Assembly: GCA_016711925.1 (NCBI GenBank)
Contig: JADJSA010000001.1
Location: forward strand, 62,001 to 126,000
Reading direction: 5' to 3'
Length of the DNA stretch: 64,000 nucleotides
From: Candidatus Methylophosphatis haderslevensis
Lineage (GTDB): Bacteria; Pseudomonadota; Gammaproteobacteria; Burkholderiales; Rhodocyclaceae
Every line of letters starts with the position of its first letter. Position 1 is the first letter of the stretch. A model generated the notes under the pieces. The model searched no databases and was not told where the DNA came from. It saw only the letters and a list, made by a program, of their open reading frames with translations. Shown piece by piece: positions 43,825 through 53,544 of the stretch. The position numbers and the translations under genes were made by a program.

Positions 43825-46396
43825 GCGCCTTGCCGCGCTGCTGATCGCGATGACGGTCTGGCTGCCGGCGGATGCCGAGAAGGTTTCCGATGTGCGCAAC
43901 ACGCGGCACAATCTCTCCGTCACAGGGCCGGGCACGGTGAAGGCGACCACGGAAACCCAGGTTTGCGTGTTCTGCCACACGCCTCATGCCGGTACGCAGG
44001 AAGGCGACCCCAACGCGCCGCCGTTGCCGCTGTGGAATCGTCGGCTGTCCGGCCACACCTACGCCAACACCGAGTTGTATCGTTCTTCCTCGCTCGACGC
44101 TCTCGCGGTGCAGTCCAGCCTGGACCAGCCGGGCGGCAGTTCCAAACTATGCCTCTCATGCCACGACGGAACGCTCGCTATCGGCAATGTCAATGTACTC
44201 AACGGGCAGGCCAATGCCTCGATCGCGATGCAGGGCACCGGCGCTGGCGGCGTGATGCCCTCGGGTGCTGGCGATGCCACCGGCTTCACGCGCAAGTTGG
44301 GCGTTGACCTGACCAACGATCATCCCATCTCGGTGACCTATAACAGCGAGCTTGCCAATCGCGACGGCGAATTGCGGCAGGTCGACGCGAACCAGCGCTG
44401 GCCGGCCGACGGCAGCGTGCTGGGCGTGCGTGCGCCCGGTTACCGGCCGAAGGTGCCGCTGGAGCCGACCGGCGGCGCCTTGCGCGAAGGACAGGTGCAG
44501 TGTGCCACCTGCCACGACCCGCACTCGCGCGAGGTAGACGCGTCGAAAGGACCGCAAAAGTTCCTGCGCCTCAACCGATTCCAGGAACTGCCGCCGACCA
44601 ACAATTTCGATCCGAACAGCGACATCGTCTGCTTGTCCTGCCACGACAAGAATCAGGGCACCGGCAGTTGGGCGTATTCGGCGCACGCCAACGACCGGGT
44701 GGCCAATCAGACCTACAAGGGCGCGCTCGAGCAACCCGCGACCCCGGCCGGATTGCGCGAATTCCCGACCGGGTTGCCGGTCTGGAAGGCCGGATGTCTG
44801 AACTGCCACGATTCGCATACCGTGCAGGGCGCGCGCCGTTTGCTGCGCGAAGGCACAGACAGCGTATCGACGCCAAAGAGCGGTGGCGGGGCGGCGCTCG
44901 AGGAAACCTGTTATCAGTGTCACACCGACACCGCGGCGTCAATCGTCACGCCGACGACGACGGTGCCGAACATCCGGAGCGATTTCCTGCTGCCGCGCCA
45001 TATGCCGATCCGCTCGGTCGACCAACCGGCCGGGCAGGAGGTGCACGACATTGCCGGGGGATTTTCCGACGGCGGTTTCATCGATTGCAGCGGCGCGACC
45101 AACCGTTGCGGCAAGGACATGATCGAGCCGCGCGAAAAGCTTGGCGCCAACAATCTCAACAACCGGCATGCCGAGTGCACCGACTGCCACAACCCGCATC
45201 GGGTGGTGAAGTTCCGCGACTTCCGCGGCACCCCGGCCGGGTCGATCAGCGGCAACCCCGATCCGGCCGGCACGCACCCGCATGTCGATGCGGCCAGTTT
45301 CATCCACTCGAACATTGCCTCGGGCGTGCTGCGCGGGGCATGGGGTGTCGAGCCGATCTATGGGTCGGCGTCGTTCCAGCAGCTTCCGATCAGTTTCATC
45401 GTCAAGCGCGGCGATCCGGGCAACAGCGTTGACTTGTCTGCCAGTGCGCCCTATGTGACGCGGGAATACCAGATATGCCTCAAATGCCATTCCGACTATG
45501 GCTACGCCGATAACAACGCGTATCCGATCGGCAGCCGGCCGGACCTGGGCAATCCCGGAGGCACGCCTCTGAATACCAACTTCCTGTCGCAATACACCAA
45601 TCAGGCCAAGGAGTTTCAGGCGCCGGTCGGGCATCGCGGCGAACTGACGACGACCGACTCCGGCGCTGCCGCTGCATTCGCCACCAACAACCATCGTTCC
45701 TGGCATCCGGTGATGGACCAGACCGGGCGCACCGGCCCGATTCGCGGCAACGGCAACGATATCAGCAGCAACTGGCTGTTCCCGTGGCGCAATGCGGTTG
45801 GCTCGCAGACCATGTATTGCACCGACTGCCACGGGTCGAACGTCACCTCGCCGGGGTCGGTCATTCCGGATGGCGGCGAAAACGGCAATCCCTGGGGACC
45901 GCATGGATCGACCAACGACTTCCTGCTGAAAGGACAATGGAATACCAGCACAGGTACCGACCAGCAGGCTACCGGTTTGTGTTTCAAGTGTCACCAGTAC
46001 ACCATCTACGCCACACGCGCCGAGACGCGCACCGGTTTCTACAATGCCGACAGGAACGATCTGCATTCGTATCATGCAGACAAGATCGGCCGCATGCGCT
46101 GCAACTGGTGCCACATTGCCGTGCCGCACGGGTGGAAGAACAAGGCGTTCCTGGTAAATCTGAACGATGTCGGTCCGGAAGCCGGCCTTGCGCCCGGTAC
46201 GCAGGTGCGCACCAACACGACCGCGTACTACAACAACGGCCCGTACTACATGAATGCGGTACTCAAGGTGCGCCGCTTTGCGCCGAGCGGCCAGTGGCAG
46301 GAGACGGACTGCGGTTCCGCCGGGGCGCCAGGCAACGGCCAGTCGGGACGCGACTGGATGCGCGACTCGAACGAGAATTGCAAGAACCCGCCATGA
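43814..46396 (+). CDS. Undecaheme (11-heme) secreted cytochrome c
   Basis: 860 residues, ATG 43814 with GGAGG 8 bases upstream. Signal peptide ends LPADAE. Eleven CxxCH sites in order: CVFCH, CLSCH, CATCH, CLSCH, CLNCH, CYQCH, CTDCH, CLKCH, CTDCH, CFKCH, CNWCH. The first third (TRHNLSVTG, CVFCHTPHAG, CLSCHDGT, NDHPISV, CATCHDPHS, CLSCHDK) repeats the OmcE-like pattern of 32674; the end has CNWCHIAVPHGWKNKAF. Long loops rich in Asn/Gly/Pro separate hemes. Likely the large extracellular or outer-membrane electron conduit. ResB and CcsA genes follow by overlap, consistent with a high heme-attachment load. Confidence 0.9.
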   Translation: MRVERLAALLIAMTVWLPADAEKVSDVRNTRHNLSVTGPGTVKATTETQVCVFCHTPHAGTQEGDPNAPPLPLWNRRLSGHTYANTELYRSSSLDALAVQSSLDQPGGSSKLCLSCHDGTLAIGNVNVLNGQANASIAMQGTGAGGVMPSGAGDATGFTRKLGVDLTNDHPISVTYNSELANRDGELRQVDANQRWPADGSVLGVRAPGYRPKVPLEPTGGALREGQVQCATCHDPHSREVDASKGPQKFLRLNRFQELPPTNNFDPNSDIVCLSCHDKNQGTGSWAYSAHANDRVANQTYKGALEQPATPAGLREFPTGLPVWKAGCLNCHDSHTVQGARRLLREGTDSVSTPKSGGGAALEETCYQCHTDTAASIVTPTTTVPNIRSDFLLPRHMPIRSVDQPAGQEVHDIAGGFSDGGFIDCSGATNRCGKDMIEPREKLGANNLNNRHAECTDCHNPHRVVKFRDFRGTPAGSISGNPDPAGTHPHVDAASFIHSNIASGVLRGAWGVEPIYGSASFQQLPISFIVKRGDPGNSVDLSASAPYVTREYQICLKCHSDYGYADNNAYPIGSRPDLGNPGGTPLNTNFLSQYTNQAKEFQAPVGHRGELTTTDSGAAAAFATNNHRSWHPVMDQTGRTGPIRGNGNDISSNWLFPWRNAVGSQTMYCTDCHGSNVTSPGSVIPDGGENGNPWGPHGSTNDFLLKGQWNTSTGTDQQATGLCFKCHQYTIYATRAETRTGFYNADRNDLHSYHADKIGRMRCNWCHIAVPHGWKNKAFLVNLNDVGPEAGLAPGTQVRTNTTAYYNNGPYYMNAVLKVRRFAPSGQWQETDCGSAGAPGNGQSGRDWMRDSNENCKNPP

Positions 46397-47433
46397 TCGC
46401 GTCGCCATCGGTTGGTCGATTGGCACGACTGGCTGGCGCTTCCGGCGGCGCTAATCGTTGGCTGGAGCGGCTCGCCTCGCTCAAGCTGACTGCGTACTTG
46501 ATCGCCGTGCTCGGCGCCGGTGTGCTGATGGCATATCTATCCGAGACGCGGACAACCTGGTCGCTGGTCGTCCCCCTGGCCCTGATTGCACTGAATCTGG
46601 GTGCAGCGGTCGCGACCAACGGTGTCTTCCGGCGCAACTTGCCGCTGCTGGTTTTCCATCTTGCGCTCATTGCCGTCATTGCGCTGGTGGCGCTCGGGCG
46701 GCTGACCTATCTCAAGGGTCAGATTGAACTTGCCGAAGGCGAGGAGTTCGCCGGGGATCTCGTGTCGCACGATGCCGGACCGCTTCACTGGTGGCGCCTG
46801 GACCGGATCCACCTGGTGAACCACGGGTTTTCGATCGACTATGCGGCAGGCGTCAAGCGCGGCCCGACGCGCAACGAAGTCGGTTACGCGGTGGACGATG
46901 GGCGGCCCCAGCGCACCGTGATAGGCGACAACGAACCGCTGGTTCTGCTCGGATACCGCTTCTATACCAGTTTCAACAAGGGCTTTGCCCCTGCATTCCT
47001 GTGGCACGCGAAGCAGGGCGAAGCGCTGTTCGGGACCGTGCATCTGCCGGCGTACCCGATTCACGAATACCGCCAGGCGCGCGACTGGACGCTGCCCGGC
47101 ACATCGACCACGGTATGGACACAATTGCAGTTCGACGAAGTGATCCTCGACCCGGACAAGCCGTCGAGTTTTCGCCTGCCACGACACTACAAACTGGTAG
47201 TCCGGGTTGGCGAGATGCGCGCCGAGTTGCAGCCAGGCGAGTCGATCGAATTGCCGGACGGACGACTCGAGTACCGCGGGTTGGGCTCCTGGATGGGCTA
47301 CACGGTATTCTCGGACTGGACGACGCCCTGGCTGCTGGCCGCCGCTGCCCTGGCCGCGGTCAGCCTGGCTTTGCACTTCTGGAACAAGTTCTCGTCGAGA
47401 CCCTGGAACCCGGAGCATGCCGCCGATGCTTGA
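46393..47433 (+). CDS. resB: ResB/Ccs1-like cytochrome c maturation protein
   Basis: 346 residues. Membrane helices near residues 29-47, 54-72 and 83-103 precede a periplasmic domain of about 200 residues (from VALGRLTYLKGQIELAEGEE), and a fourth helix lies near the end (LLAAAALAAVSLALHF). This is the ResB architecture in a shortened form; typical ResB proteins have 450-700 residues. Partner of CcsA in system II heme export and attachment. ATGA overlap with the 11-heme gene and an eight-base overlap with ccsA make a tight translational unit, so it probably serves this cluster's cytochromes. Confidence 0.85.
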   Translation: MIASPSVGRLARLAGASGGANRWLERLASLKLTAYLIAVLGAGVLMAYLSETRTTWSLVVPLALIALNLGAAVATNGVFRRNLPLLVFHLALIAVIALVALGRLTYLKGQIELAEGEEFAGDLVSHDAGPLHWWRLDRIHLVNHGFSIDYAAGVKRGPTRNEVGYAVDDGRPQRTVIGDNEPLVLLGYRFYTSFNKGFAPAFLWHAKQGEALFGTVHLPAYPIHEYRQARDWTLPGTSTTVWTQLQFDEVILDPDKPSSFRLPRHYKLVVRVGEMRAELQPGESIELPDGRLEYRGLGSWMGYTVFSDWTTPWLLAAAALAAVSLALHFWNKFSSRPWNPEHAADA

Positions 47434-48235
47434 GCTGAACCTGCTATGGACGGCACTGGTCGCCTATGTCGTGTCGGGGTCCACGGCGATCATCTCGGTG
47501 GTGCTCGATCGGCGGCCGCAGCGGATGATTCTGGTGTTGCTGGTGGTCGGACTAGCGCTGCATTCGGCGTCCATCGCAGTACGCTGGGACCGGCTGGGTC
47601 ACGGACCTTACGTCACGATGTTCGAAATACTCTCGTCGAACGTCTGGAGTCTTTTGCTCGCTTTTGCATTGGCCTACTGGCGGATTCGTGCGATCCGCGC
47701 CTCTGCTGCCGTGGTGATGCCGATCATGTTCGTGATGATGGGCTGGCTGCTGGTGAGCAGCCCCGGAGAAGGCCATTTGCCGCCGACCTATCACACGATC
47801 TGGCTGTTCATCCACATAGGATTCGGCAAGGTTTTCCTCGGCGCAGTGCTTGTCGCGGTCGGAATCGCCGGTGTGATCCTGTTGCGTCACTGCGGAGTCG
47901 GGGTGAAGCGGCTGGCGGGTCTGCCCGCGGACGAGCGGCTGGACGATCTCGCCTGCCGGTTCATGTCGCTCGGCCTGGTTTTCGAGACCCTGATGCTGGT
48001 TGCGGGCGCGATCTGGGCGCAGGACGCCTGGGGCCGCTACTGGGCCTGGGATCCGCTTGAAACCTGGGCCTTTATCACCTGGCTGACGCTTGCGTTCTCC
48101 TTGCATGCGCGACTCGCGTTCAGGCTCCGCCCCCACCATGGTGCCGCACTGATCATCCTTGTGTTCGTGCTGGCGTTTCTGACTTTCTTCGGCGTGCCGT
48201 TCGTATCGACGGCGCCGCACAAGGGCGCCGTATGA
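47426..48235 (+). CDS. ccsA: CcsA/CcsB-type cytochrome c synthase subunit
   Basis: 269 residues, about eight membrane helices, with the WWD-type heme-handling motif WGRYWAWDPLETWAF and conserved His in THTIW-type position (PPTYHTIWLFIHIGFGK) and near the C-terminus. With ResB it forms the system II cytochrome c synthetase that presents heme to CxxCH apocytochromes at the outer face of the inner membrane. A start at 47426 inside the resB end follows CGGAG. A second, genome-wide maturation system may exist elsewhere; this one appears dedicated. Confidence 0.9.
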   Translation: MLELNLLWTALVAYVVSGSTAIISVVLDRRPQRMILVLLVVGLALHSASIAVRWDRLGHGPYVTMFEILSSNVWSLLLAFALAYWRIRAIRASAAVVMPIMFVMMGWLLVSSPGEGHLPPTYHTIWLFIHIGFGKVFLGAVLVAVGIAGVILLRHCGVGVKRLAGLPADERLDDLACRFMSLGLVFETLMLVAGAIWAQDAWGRYWAWDPLETWAFITWLTLAFSLHARLAFRLRPHHGAALIILVFVLAFLTFFGVPFVSTAPHKGAV

Positions 48236-48816
48236 GCAGTCTCGACGTTCGGCGTCCGGCAATGCTGGTGACCATCGCGACGGTCCTGGTGCTCGGCGCC
48301 GCCCTCGCATGGTGGCCGGAGGCCGCACGCTGGGCTAGCTCGCCGTTTGAGGCCGGAATCCGGACCGACGGGCGCGCCGAACACGCTGAAAAGCAGCGGC
48401 AGATCGAAATCCGCTCGCGATTCGATCAGGGTGTGGTAATGCTCCATGCCAAACAGTACGAGCATGCGATCACCGCCTTCCATCGTGTTCTCGAACTTGC
48501 CCCGCAGTTGCCGGAGGCCCATGCAAATATGGGATTCGCGCTGCTCGGTAAGGAACGCTTCGCGGCGGCGCGCGATTTTTTCGAGAGCGCGACGTCGTTA
48601 CGGCACGATCAGATCAACGGCTATTACGGCCTGGCAATCGCCCTCAAGGGACTCGATGATCTGCCCGGGGCATTGGGTGCGATGCGGGTCTATCTGCATC
48701 GCGCGCCGGCCGACGATCCGTTTCGCCCGAAGGCCAGGGCGCTGGTGAGCGAGTGGGCATCCACCTCCTTGCCTGACCCCTCGCGACGATCTGCTTCGAC
48801 GAGCACCGCCAGATGA
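48232..48816 (+). CDS. TPR protein with N-terminal membrane anchor
   Basis: 194 residues: one membrane helix (MLVTIATVLVLGAALAWW), then about three TPR units (ARFDQGVVMLHAKQYEHAI-like, residues 62-160) and a Ser/Arg-rich tail. Overlaps ccsA by ATGA. Such small anchored TPR proteins resemble CcmH/NrfG chaperones that bind apocytochromes during maturation; that function is inferred from position behind resB-ccsA. Confidence 0.8.
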   Translation: MSSLDVRRPAMLVTIATVLVLGAALAWWPEAARWASSPFEAGIRTDGRAEHAEKQRQIEIRSRFDQGVVMLHAKQYEHAITAFHRVLELAPQLPEAHANMGFALLGKERFAAARDFFESATSLRHDQINGYYGLAIALKGLDDLPGALGAMRVYLHRAPADDPFRPKARALVSEWASTSLPDPSRRSASTSTAR

Positions 48817-49139
48817 TTGCCGGCATCCGGGTCGACAAGGTCGGAAAGTGCAACGGCGGCTTATCCGATGTTCGTTGCTTTTCGGGCGCAACCGGCGTGA
48901 TTCGAGGCAACTTGTCCGTCATCCGCTTGTCTGGCAACTTGGCGGATTCGCCGAGCCCATGACTGCAGGTCGATCTCGGGAGGCCATCCTCGAGTTCGAT
49001 TGCGGATCCCTTCGCAAGGGGCGGCGCGGGACTTGACGCAAATGCCCGCCACCGGTACAGATACCGTGGTTGCAGGACGAACGAACAGAGTGGATTGCCT
49101 GCATTCCCGAAAACGGGATATCTGGCATGGAGGTTTCTC
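48817..49139. other. Intergenic region after the maturation genes
   Basis: 323 bases without a gene or clear terminator. It separates the cytochrome/maturation operon from the DUF3365 gene. Confidence 0.4.
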
Positions 49140-49730
49140 ATGATCAGGAAAAGACATCTGGCATTCCTGCTTGCGGCGCTGCTGGCTGGAACGCAAACGC
49201 GTGCAGCCGCGGCGGATGAGGATGCGGAACGAATGACCGAGGAGGCGCGCAAGGTCGCGACCTCGCTTCTGCAACAGATTGGCGGCGAACTCAAGAAGGA
49301 GCACGACATTAGCGGTCCGTTGCGCTCGGTCATCGTTTGCAAGTACACGGCACCCGAGGTGTCATCCAGTGTTTCTCGAAAGAGCGGCGCGGCAGTCAAG
49401 CGGGTGAGCCTGAAGGTGCGTAATCCGGTGCTCGGCATGGCCGACGCCTGGGAACAGAAGGTTCTGCTTGATTTTGAACGACGTTTCACTCGTGGCGAAA
49501 AGCCGGAAGCCATCGACCATGCGGACGTTGTCACCGAAACGCAGGGGCGCTACTTTCGATACATGAAGGCGATTCCGGTCACTCCCCTGTGCGTCGGGTG
49601 CCACGGACCCATGGATGCCATGACCGAGGGCACCAAAGCACAAATCGCCGGCGAGTATCCCCACGACAAGGCAGTCGGCTATTCCGTCGGCCAGATTCGC
49701 GGGGCCGTCAGCTACAAGAAACCGCTTTGA
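49140..49730 (+). CDS. DUF3365 (Tll0287-like) secreted monoheme protein
   Basis: 196 residues, ATG 49140 with GGAGG 7-11 bases upstream. Signal peptide ends RAAAAD. The family core is visible: SGPLRSVIVCKYTAP, VKRVSLKVRNPVLGMADAWE and a C-terminal heme site CVGCHGPM followed by DKAVGYSVGQIRGAVS. DUF3365 domains resemble PAS/GAF folds with a covalently bound heme and are proposed redox or gas sensors. Adjacent to the histidine kinase/NtrC pair at 50515-53544, it could feed a redox signal to it; that link is inference. Confidence 0.85.
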   Translation: MIRKRHLAFLLAALLAGTQTRAAAADEDAERMTEEARKVATSLLQQIGGELKKEHDISGPLRSVIVCKYTAPEVSSSVSRKSGAAVKRVSLKVRNPVLGMADAWEQKVLLDFERRFTRGEKPEAIDHADVVTETQGRYFRYMKAIPVTPLCVGCHGPMDAMTEGTKAQIAGEYPHDKAVGYSVGQIRGAVSYKKPL

Positions 49731-49794
49731 GTGCCGGCACCTCGCGCGCCGCGTGACACGGAGGTTGTGGCGCGCCGGCTGGCGGCCGCACCGG

Positions 49795-50343
49795 TTATTT
49801 GCCCTTGCCGTCGTGCGAGGCAGCGAACGATTGCGCGCCCGAGTGACCGTGACTCGCGGCGCGGCGTATCCACTTGATCGCCTCATTCTGGTCCTGCACG
49901 ACGCCTTTTCCCGCAAGGAACATCAGACCCAGGCCGTATTCCGCATCAGGATGGCTGTCCTTGGCGGCCTCGAAGAACCATTTCGCGGCTTCCCGATCGG
50001 GGTCGTCAACCAGTTTCGGCGCCTCGTCGCCGAAGACGAACATCGTGCCAAGGAAGTACATCGCATCGACGTTGCCGGCAGCGGCGCTCTTGCGCGCCAT
50101 CGCCAAAGCGGTCTGTTCGTTCTCCGGTACGCCCCGCCCGTAGAAGTGCATCACGGACAACCTGTGCTGCGCGACGGCGTTTCCGGAATCCGCCAAAGGC
50201 TTGAGCAGATTGGCCGCGGTCGTGTAGTTGCCGGCCTCGTAAGCACTGAGCGCAGCATCAATGCCGGCGTCTGCGGCGCGTGCGCCGCACGAGACAAATG
50301 TTGATGCAAACAATAGCGCTGCCACAAATCGGCTCAATGGCAT
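49795..50343 (-). CDS. Sel1-repeat periplasmic protein
   Basis: 182 residues from ATG 50343 (AGGGAAG upstream); the frame continues to 50478 without a ribosome site. Signal peptide ends ARAADA; three to four Sel1 repeats follow (AQHRLSVMHFYGRGVPEN, AMYFLGTMFVFGD, AEYGLGLMFLAGKGVVQD). Short His/Lys tail. Scaffold type, partner unknown. It is the only minus-strand gene inside the island and is divergent from the kinase gene. Confidence 0.82.
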   Translation of the reverse strand: MPLSRFVAALLFASTFVSCGARAADAGIDAALSAYEAGNYTTAANLLKPLADSGNAVAQHRLSVMHFYGRGVPENEQTALAMARKSAAAGNVDAMYFLGTMFVFGDEAPKLVDDPDREAAKWFFEAAKDSHPDAEYGLGLMFLAGKGVVQDQNEAIKWIRRAASHGHSGAQSFAASHDGKGK

Positions 50344-50514
50344 GGAATAAGCTTCCCTGGCTGGGTGTTGCACACAAGTCGGGTATCGCGTCACACTTGG
50401 CCCGACCCGCAGTGCGCGGTTCGAATGCGTCAGTAGCCTCGCGACCCGCGCGCTGTTCTGACAACGATCTAGCAACAATCAGGCCGCCAACTTTGCGGCA
50501 ATCGGGGAATCGGA

Positions 50515-52083
50515 ATGGACCGCCTTGCAAGCAAGTCGATAAAGGAACGCGCTGATTCGACCGTCGCTTCCGCGTCCGAGGCAAAGACGGAAAAGATGAC
50601 GCCAGGCTCCGATGGGCACGTCGGCATATCGCTGCGCACCAAGGGAATCATCGCCTTTACCGGCCTGGTGATCTACGTGCTTCTGGTCGCTTTGGTCATC
50701 AACACGGACCGGGTGCAACTGCTGTCGCTCGTTGGCCAACTCGAAAGCACTCACCGCAATGAAGAACAGCTCATCCAGATCAACATGTCGGTTGCGCGCG
50801 CGATCCTCACGGTCAACGAGAACTTCGCCACCGAGGATCTGGCCGGCAGCTCGATGCCGATCGTGATCGAACTGGAAGGCGTCGCCGCTGCGTTGGGGAC
50901 GCTGCAGGGCCAGCACCCGCGGCTGGTGATACTTGCCCACGCCCTGGAGGCGCTGGCAGCCGACATGTCCAAAAGCCCCGGACGCGGGCTTCTGGCGGTA
51001 TCGCGCAGCACCCTCCACGATCTGGTCGGCGAGCTTGACGAGATCACCCAGCGCGAGCGCCAGTTGAAGCTGAGCTTGCTCGGACAGTATCAGGGCACGC
51101 ATGAAAAAGTTTCGCTCAAGGGGACGGCGCTATCGCTGATCGGGATGATCGTACTCGGCGCGGTGACCTCATACTTTTTCTCGCGACTGACGCTGGACAT
51201 CGGCAGTCTGGAAACCCGTGCCCGCGAGGTGGTTCGCGGATACCGCGGGGAGCCGCTCGAAGTCACGCGCAGCGACGAAATCGGCGGCCTGATGCACGCC
51301 ATCAATGCGATGCAGTCGGATTTGCGTGCGCGCGAGGCCCAACTGGAGCTTGTACGCCAGCAGGATTTTCACCGCGAGAAGATGGCGGCTATCGGATCCC
51401 TGGCGGCGGCCGTCGCGCACGAGATCAACAACCCGATCCAGGCGATCGCCGGCGTCGCGCAGTCGATTCGTGATGTGCGCAGCGTGCATCATTGTCCGAC
51501 GACCGGTGTCGTTTGCCGGCCGGAACTGATACTCGAGCAGGCACAGCGGGTCGCGGTCATCACGCGGCAGATCGCGGACTTTTCCGTCACCAGATCCAAG
51601 GAGCCGACACTGACCGATGTCAATGGCCTGATCCGGAGCATGTGCAACCTCATCGTGTACGACAAGCGCTTTCGCGGCGTTACGGTGGACACGAACCTGG
51701 CAGCAGATCTGCCCGCGATACGCATTGTTGGCGACCACGTTACGCAGGTGTTGATGAACGTGATGATCAATTCGGCAGATGCACTCGAAAACGTCGAGGG
51801 ACGGTCGCGCCGGATTTTTGTCGAGTCCGTGCCGCTGGATCGCGCGATCCGAATCGTTGTCACCGACTCCGGCGTGGGCATGGATCCAGGGACGCTGGCT
51901 TGTGCGTTCGACGAGTTCTACACCACCAAGCCTGCGGGCAAGGGCAATGGAATCGGGCTCGCTTTATGCAAGCAGATCGTCGAGGCCGCCGGCGGAACGA
52001 TCCGGATCGAATCCACCCTCGGGACGGGTACCCGCGTCGAAGTCGAACTGCCATTGCGTGCGCCGGAGGCGATCGCCGCATGA
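50515..52083 (+). CDS. Membrane sensor histidine kinase with HAMP domain
   Basis: 522 residues: membrane helix about 44-64, a helical periplasmic domain of roughly 140 residues with no known ligand-binding family, second helix about 205-222, HAMP (SRLTLDIGSLETRAREVVRG), HisKA with His302 in AVAHEINNPIQAIAG, and HATPase (NVMINSADALENVEG, DSGVGMDPGT, KGNGIGLALC). The H-box type belongs with NtrB-like kinases that pair with sigma-54 activators, as the next gene is. Expected to sense a periplasmic redox or substrate cue and phosphorylate that regulator. Confidence 0.92.
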   Translation: MDRLASKSIKERADSTVASASEAKTEKMTPGSDGHVGISLRTKGIIAFTGLVIYVLLVALVINTDRVQLLSLVGQLESTHRNEEQLIQINMSVARAILTVNENFATEDLAGSSMPIVIELEGVAAALGTLQGQHPRLVILAHALEALAADMSKSPGRGLLAVSRSTLHDLVGELDEITQRERQLKLSLLGQYQGTHEKVSLKGTALSLIGMIVLGAVTSYFFSRLTLDIGSLETRAREVVRGYRGEPLEVTRSDEIGGLMHAINAMQSDLRAREAQLELVRQQDFHREKMAAIGSLAAAVAHEINNPIQAIAGVAQSIRDVRSVHHCPTTGVVCRPELILEQAQRVAVITRQIADFSVTRSKEPTLTDVNGLIRSMCNLIVYDKRFRGVTVDTNLAADLPAIRIVGDHVTQVLMNVMINSADALENVEGRSRRIFVESVPLDRAIRIVVTDSGVGMDPGTLACAFDEFYTTKPAGKGNGIGLALCKQIVEAAGGTIRIESTLGTGTRVEVELPLRAPEAIAA

Positions 52084-52119
52084 TGCGGTGACCCTGAGTC
52101 GGCCAAGAGAGGAAGATCG

Positions 52120-53544
52120 ATGCATGTTCTGGTAATCGACGACGAAGCTGCGGTCAGGCAGATTCTGGCAGAGACCGTTGCGAAGGCGGGCAACACGGTC
52201 GACGAGGCCCGCAACGCGACCGAGGCAGCCGCCAGGCTGGTGCGGGGCGATGTCGACGTCGCCTTGTGCGACATCAAGATGCCCGATGGAAACGGGGTCG
52301 ATCTGATGCGCTCGATCAAGAGCGGTGGCATTGAAACCACGTTCATCATGGTGACGGCATTCGCCTCGATGGAAACCGCAATCGAGGCGCTGCGCGCCGG
52401 CGCTGCCGACTACATCATCAAGCCCGTAAACAACGAGGAACTGATTCACCGGCTCGGCCAGATTGCCGCTCTGCGCGGTTTGCGTGACGAGAATCAGGCG
52501 CTGCGCAAGTTCATGCGCGATCAGGCCAGCCCGTTGTTTCGTTTCGAATCGGGACCGATGGCGGAGATCGACCGGCTGGTCGGCCGGGTCGCACCCACGG
52601 CTTCGACGGTATTGATCACCGGCGAGTCCGGCACCGGCAAGGGCGTGGTTGCGCGTTCGATTCACGACAAGAGCAACCGCGCCGACGCGATGTTCCTCCC
52701 GGTCAACTGCAGTGCCATTCCCGAGCACCTGCTCGAGGCCGAATTCTTCGGTCATACCAAGGGCGCATTCACCAGCGCCGACAAGTCACGCAAGGGATTG
52801 TTTCTGCAGGCAGATCGCGGGACGCTGTTCCTCGATGAAATCGGCGAGCTGCCGCTGCACATGCAAACCAAACTGCTGCATGCGATCGAGGACAAGGAAG
52901 TGCGTCCGGTCGGCTCCGAGACGTCGCGAAGGGTGGACACCCGAATCGTCGCCGCGACCAATCGCAACCTTGAAGAAATGGTGCGAGCGGGCAGTTTTCG
53001 CGAAGATCTCTTTTTCCGCCTGTCGATGTTCCATATGCATATTCCGCCGCTGCGGGAGCGCCACTCCGATCTTCGCGGCCTGATCCGCTTCGTCCTTTCG
53101 CGCGGGCGCAGCGGTTCTTCGGCGCGTGCACTGGACATTGATCCCGATGCCGAAGAGTTGCTGCTGGCATATCAGTGGCCCGGCAACGTGCGCCAGTTGG
53201 AGAACGTGCTCAACCGCGCTTGCATTCTGGCAGACGGAGATCGGATAACGATTGCGGATCTGCCGCCGGAGTTCAGTCGAACGCTGATGCCCAACGCCAG
53301 TCATGGCACACCGGTTGCTCGGAGCGGCCGGAGCCTGCGCGACCAGCTTCGCGAGATCGAGGCTGACATTGTTTTGAAAATGCTTGAGGAAACCCATGGC
53401 GATCGGCGGTTGGCAGCAGTCAGGCTGGGAATCGGGTTGTCGAGTCTCTATCGCAAGCTCGATGAGTTTGAAGAATCCGGCATCCTGCCTGCGGATGGCG
53501 CGGTGCGCAAAGGAACGGCCTCGGCCGAGGCCGGGAATGGCTAG
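52120..53544 (+). CDS. NtrC-family sigma-54-dependent response regulator
   Basis: 474 residues: receiver (phosphoacceptor Asp51 in LCDIKMPDG), AAA+ central domain with Walker A GESGTGKG (168-175), the sigma-54 contact loop GAFTSA (215-220; canonical GAFTGA with Ser at the fifth position), Walker B GTLFLDEIGE, arginine-finger region, and a Fis-type helix-turn-helix (DRRLAAVRLGIGLSSLYRKL). Its kinase lies 36 bp upstream. Candidate sigma-54 promoters occur before genes at 30011, 31255 and 32674, so it is the likely activator of the cytochrome operons. Confidence 0.93.
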   Translation: MHVLVIDDEAAVRQILAETVAKAGNTVDEARNATEAAARLVRGDVDVALCDIKMPDGNGVDLMRSIKSGGIETTFIMVTAFASMETAIEALRAGAADYIIKPVNNEELIHRLGQIAALRGLRDENQALRKFMRDQASPLFRFESGPMAEIDRLVGRVAPTASTVLITGESGTGKGVVARSIHDKSNRADAMFLPVNCSAIPEHLLEAEFFGHTKGAFTSADKSRKGLFLQADRGTLFLDEIGELPLHMQTKLLHAIEDKEVRPVGSETSRRVDTRIVAATNRNLEEMVRAGSFREDLFFRLSMFHMHIPPLRERHSDLRGLIRFVLSRGRSGSSARALDIDPDAEELLLAYQWPGNVRQLENVLNRACILADGDRITIADLPPEFSRTLMPNASHGTPVARSGRSLRDQLREIEADIVLKMLEETHGDRRLAAVRLGIGLSSLYRKLDEFEESGILPADGAVRKGTASAEAGNG

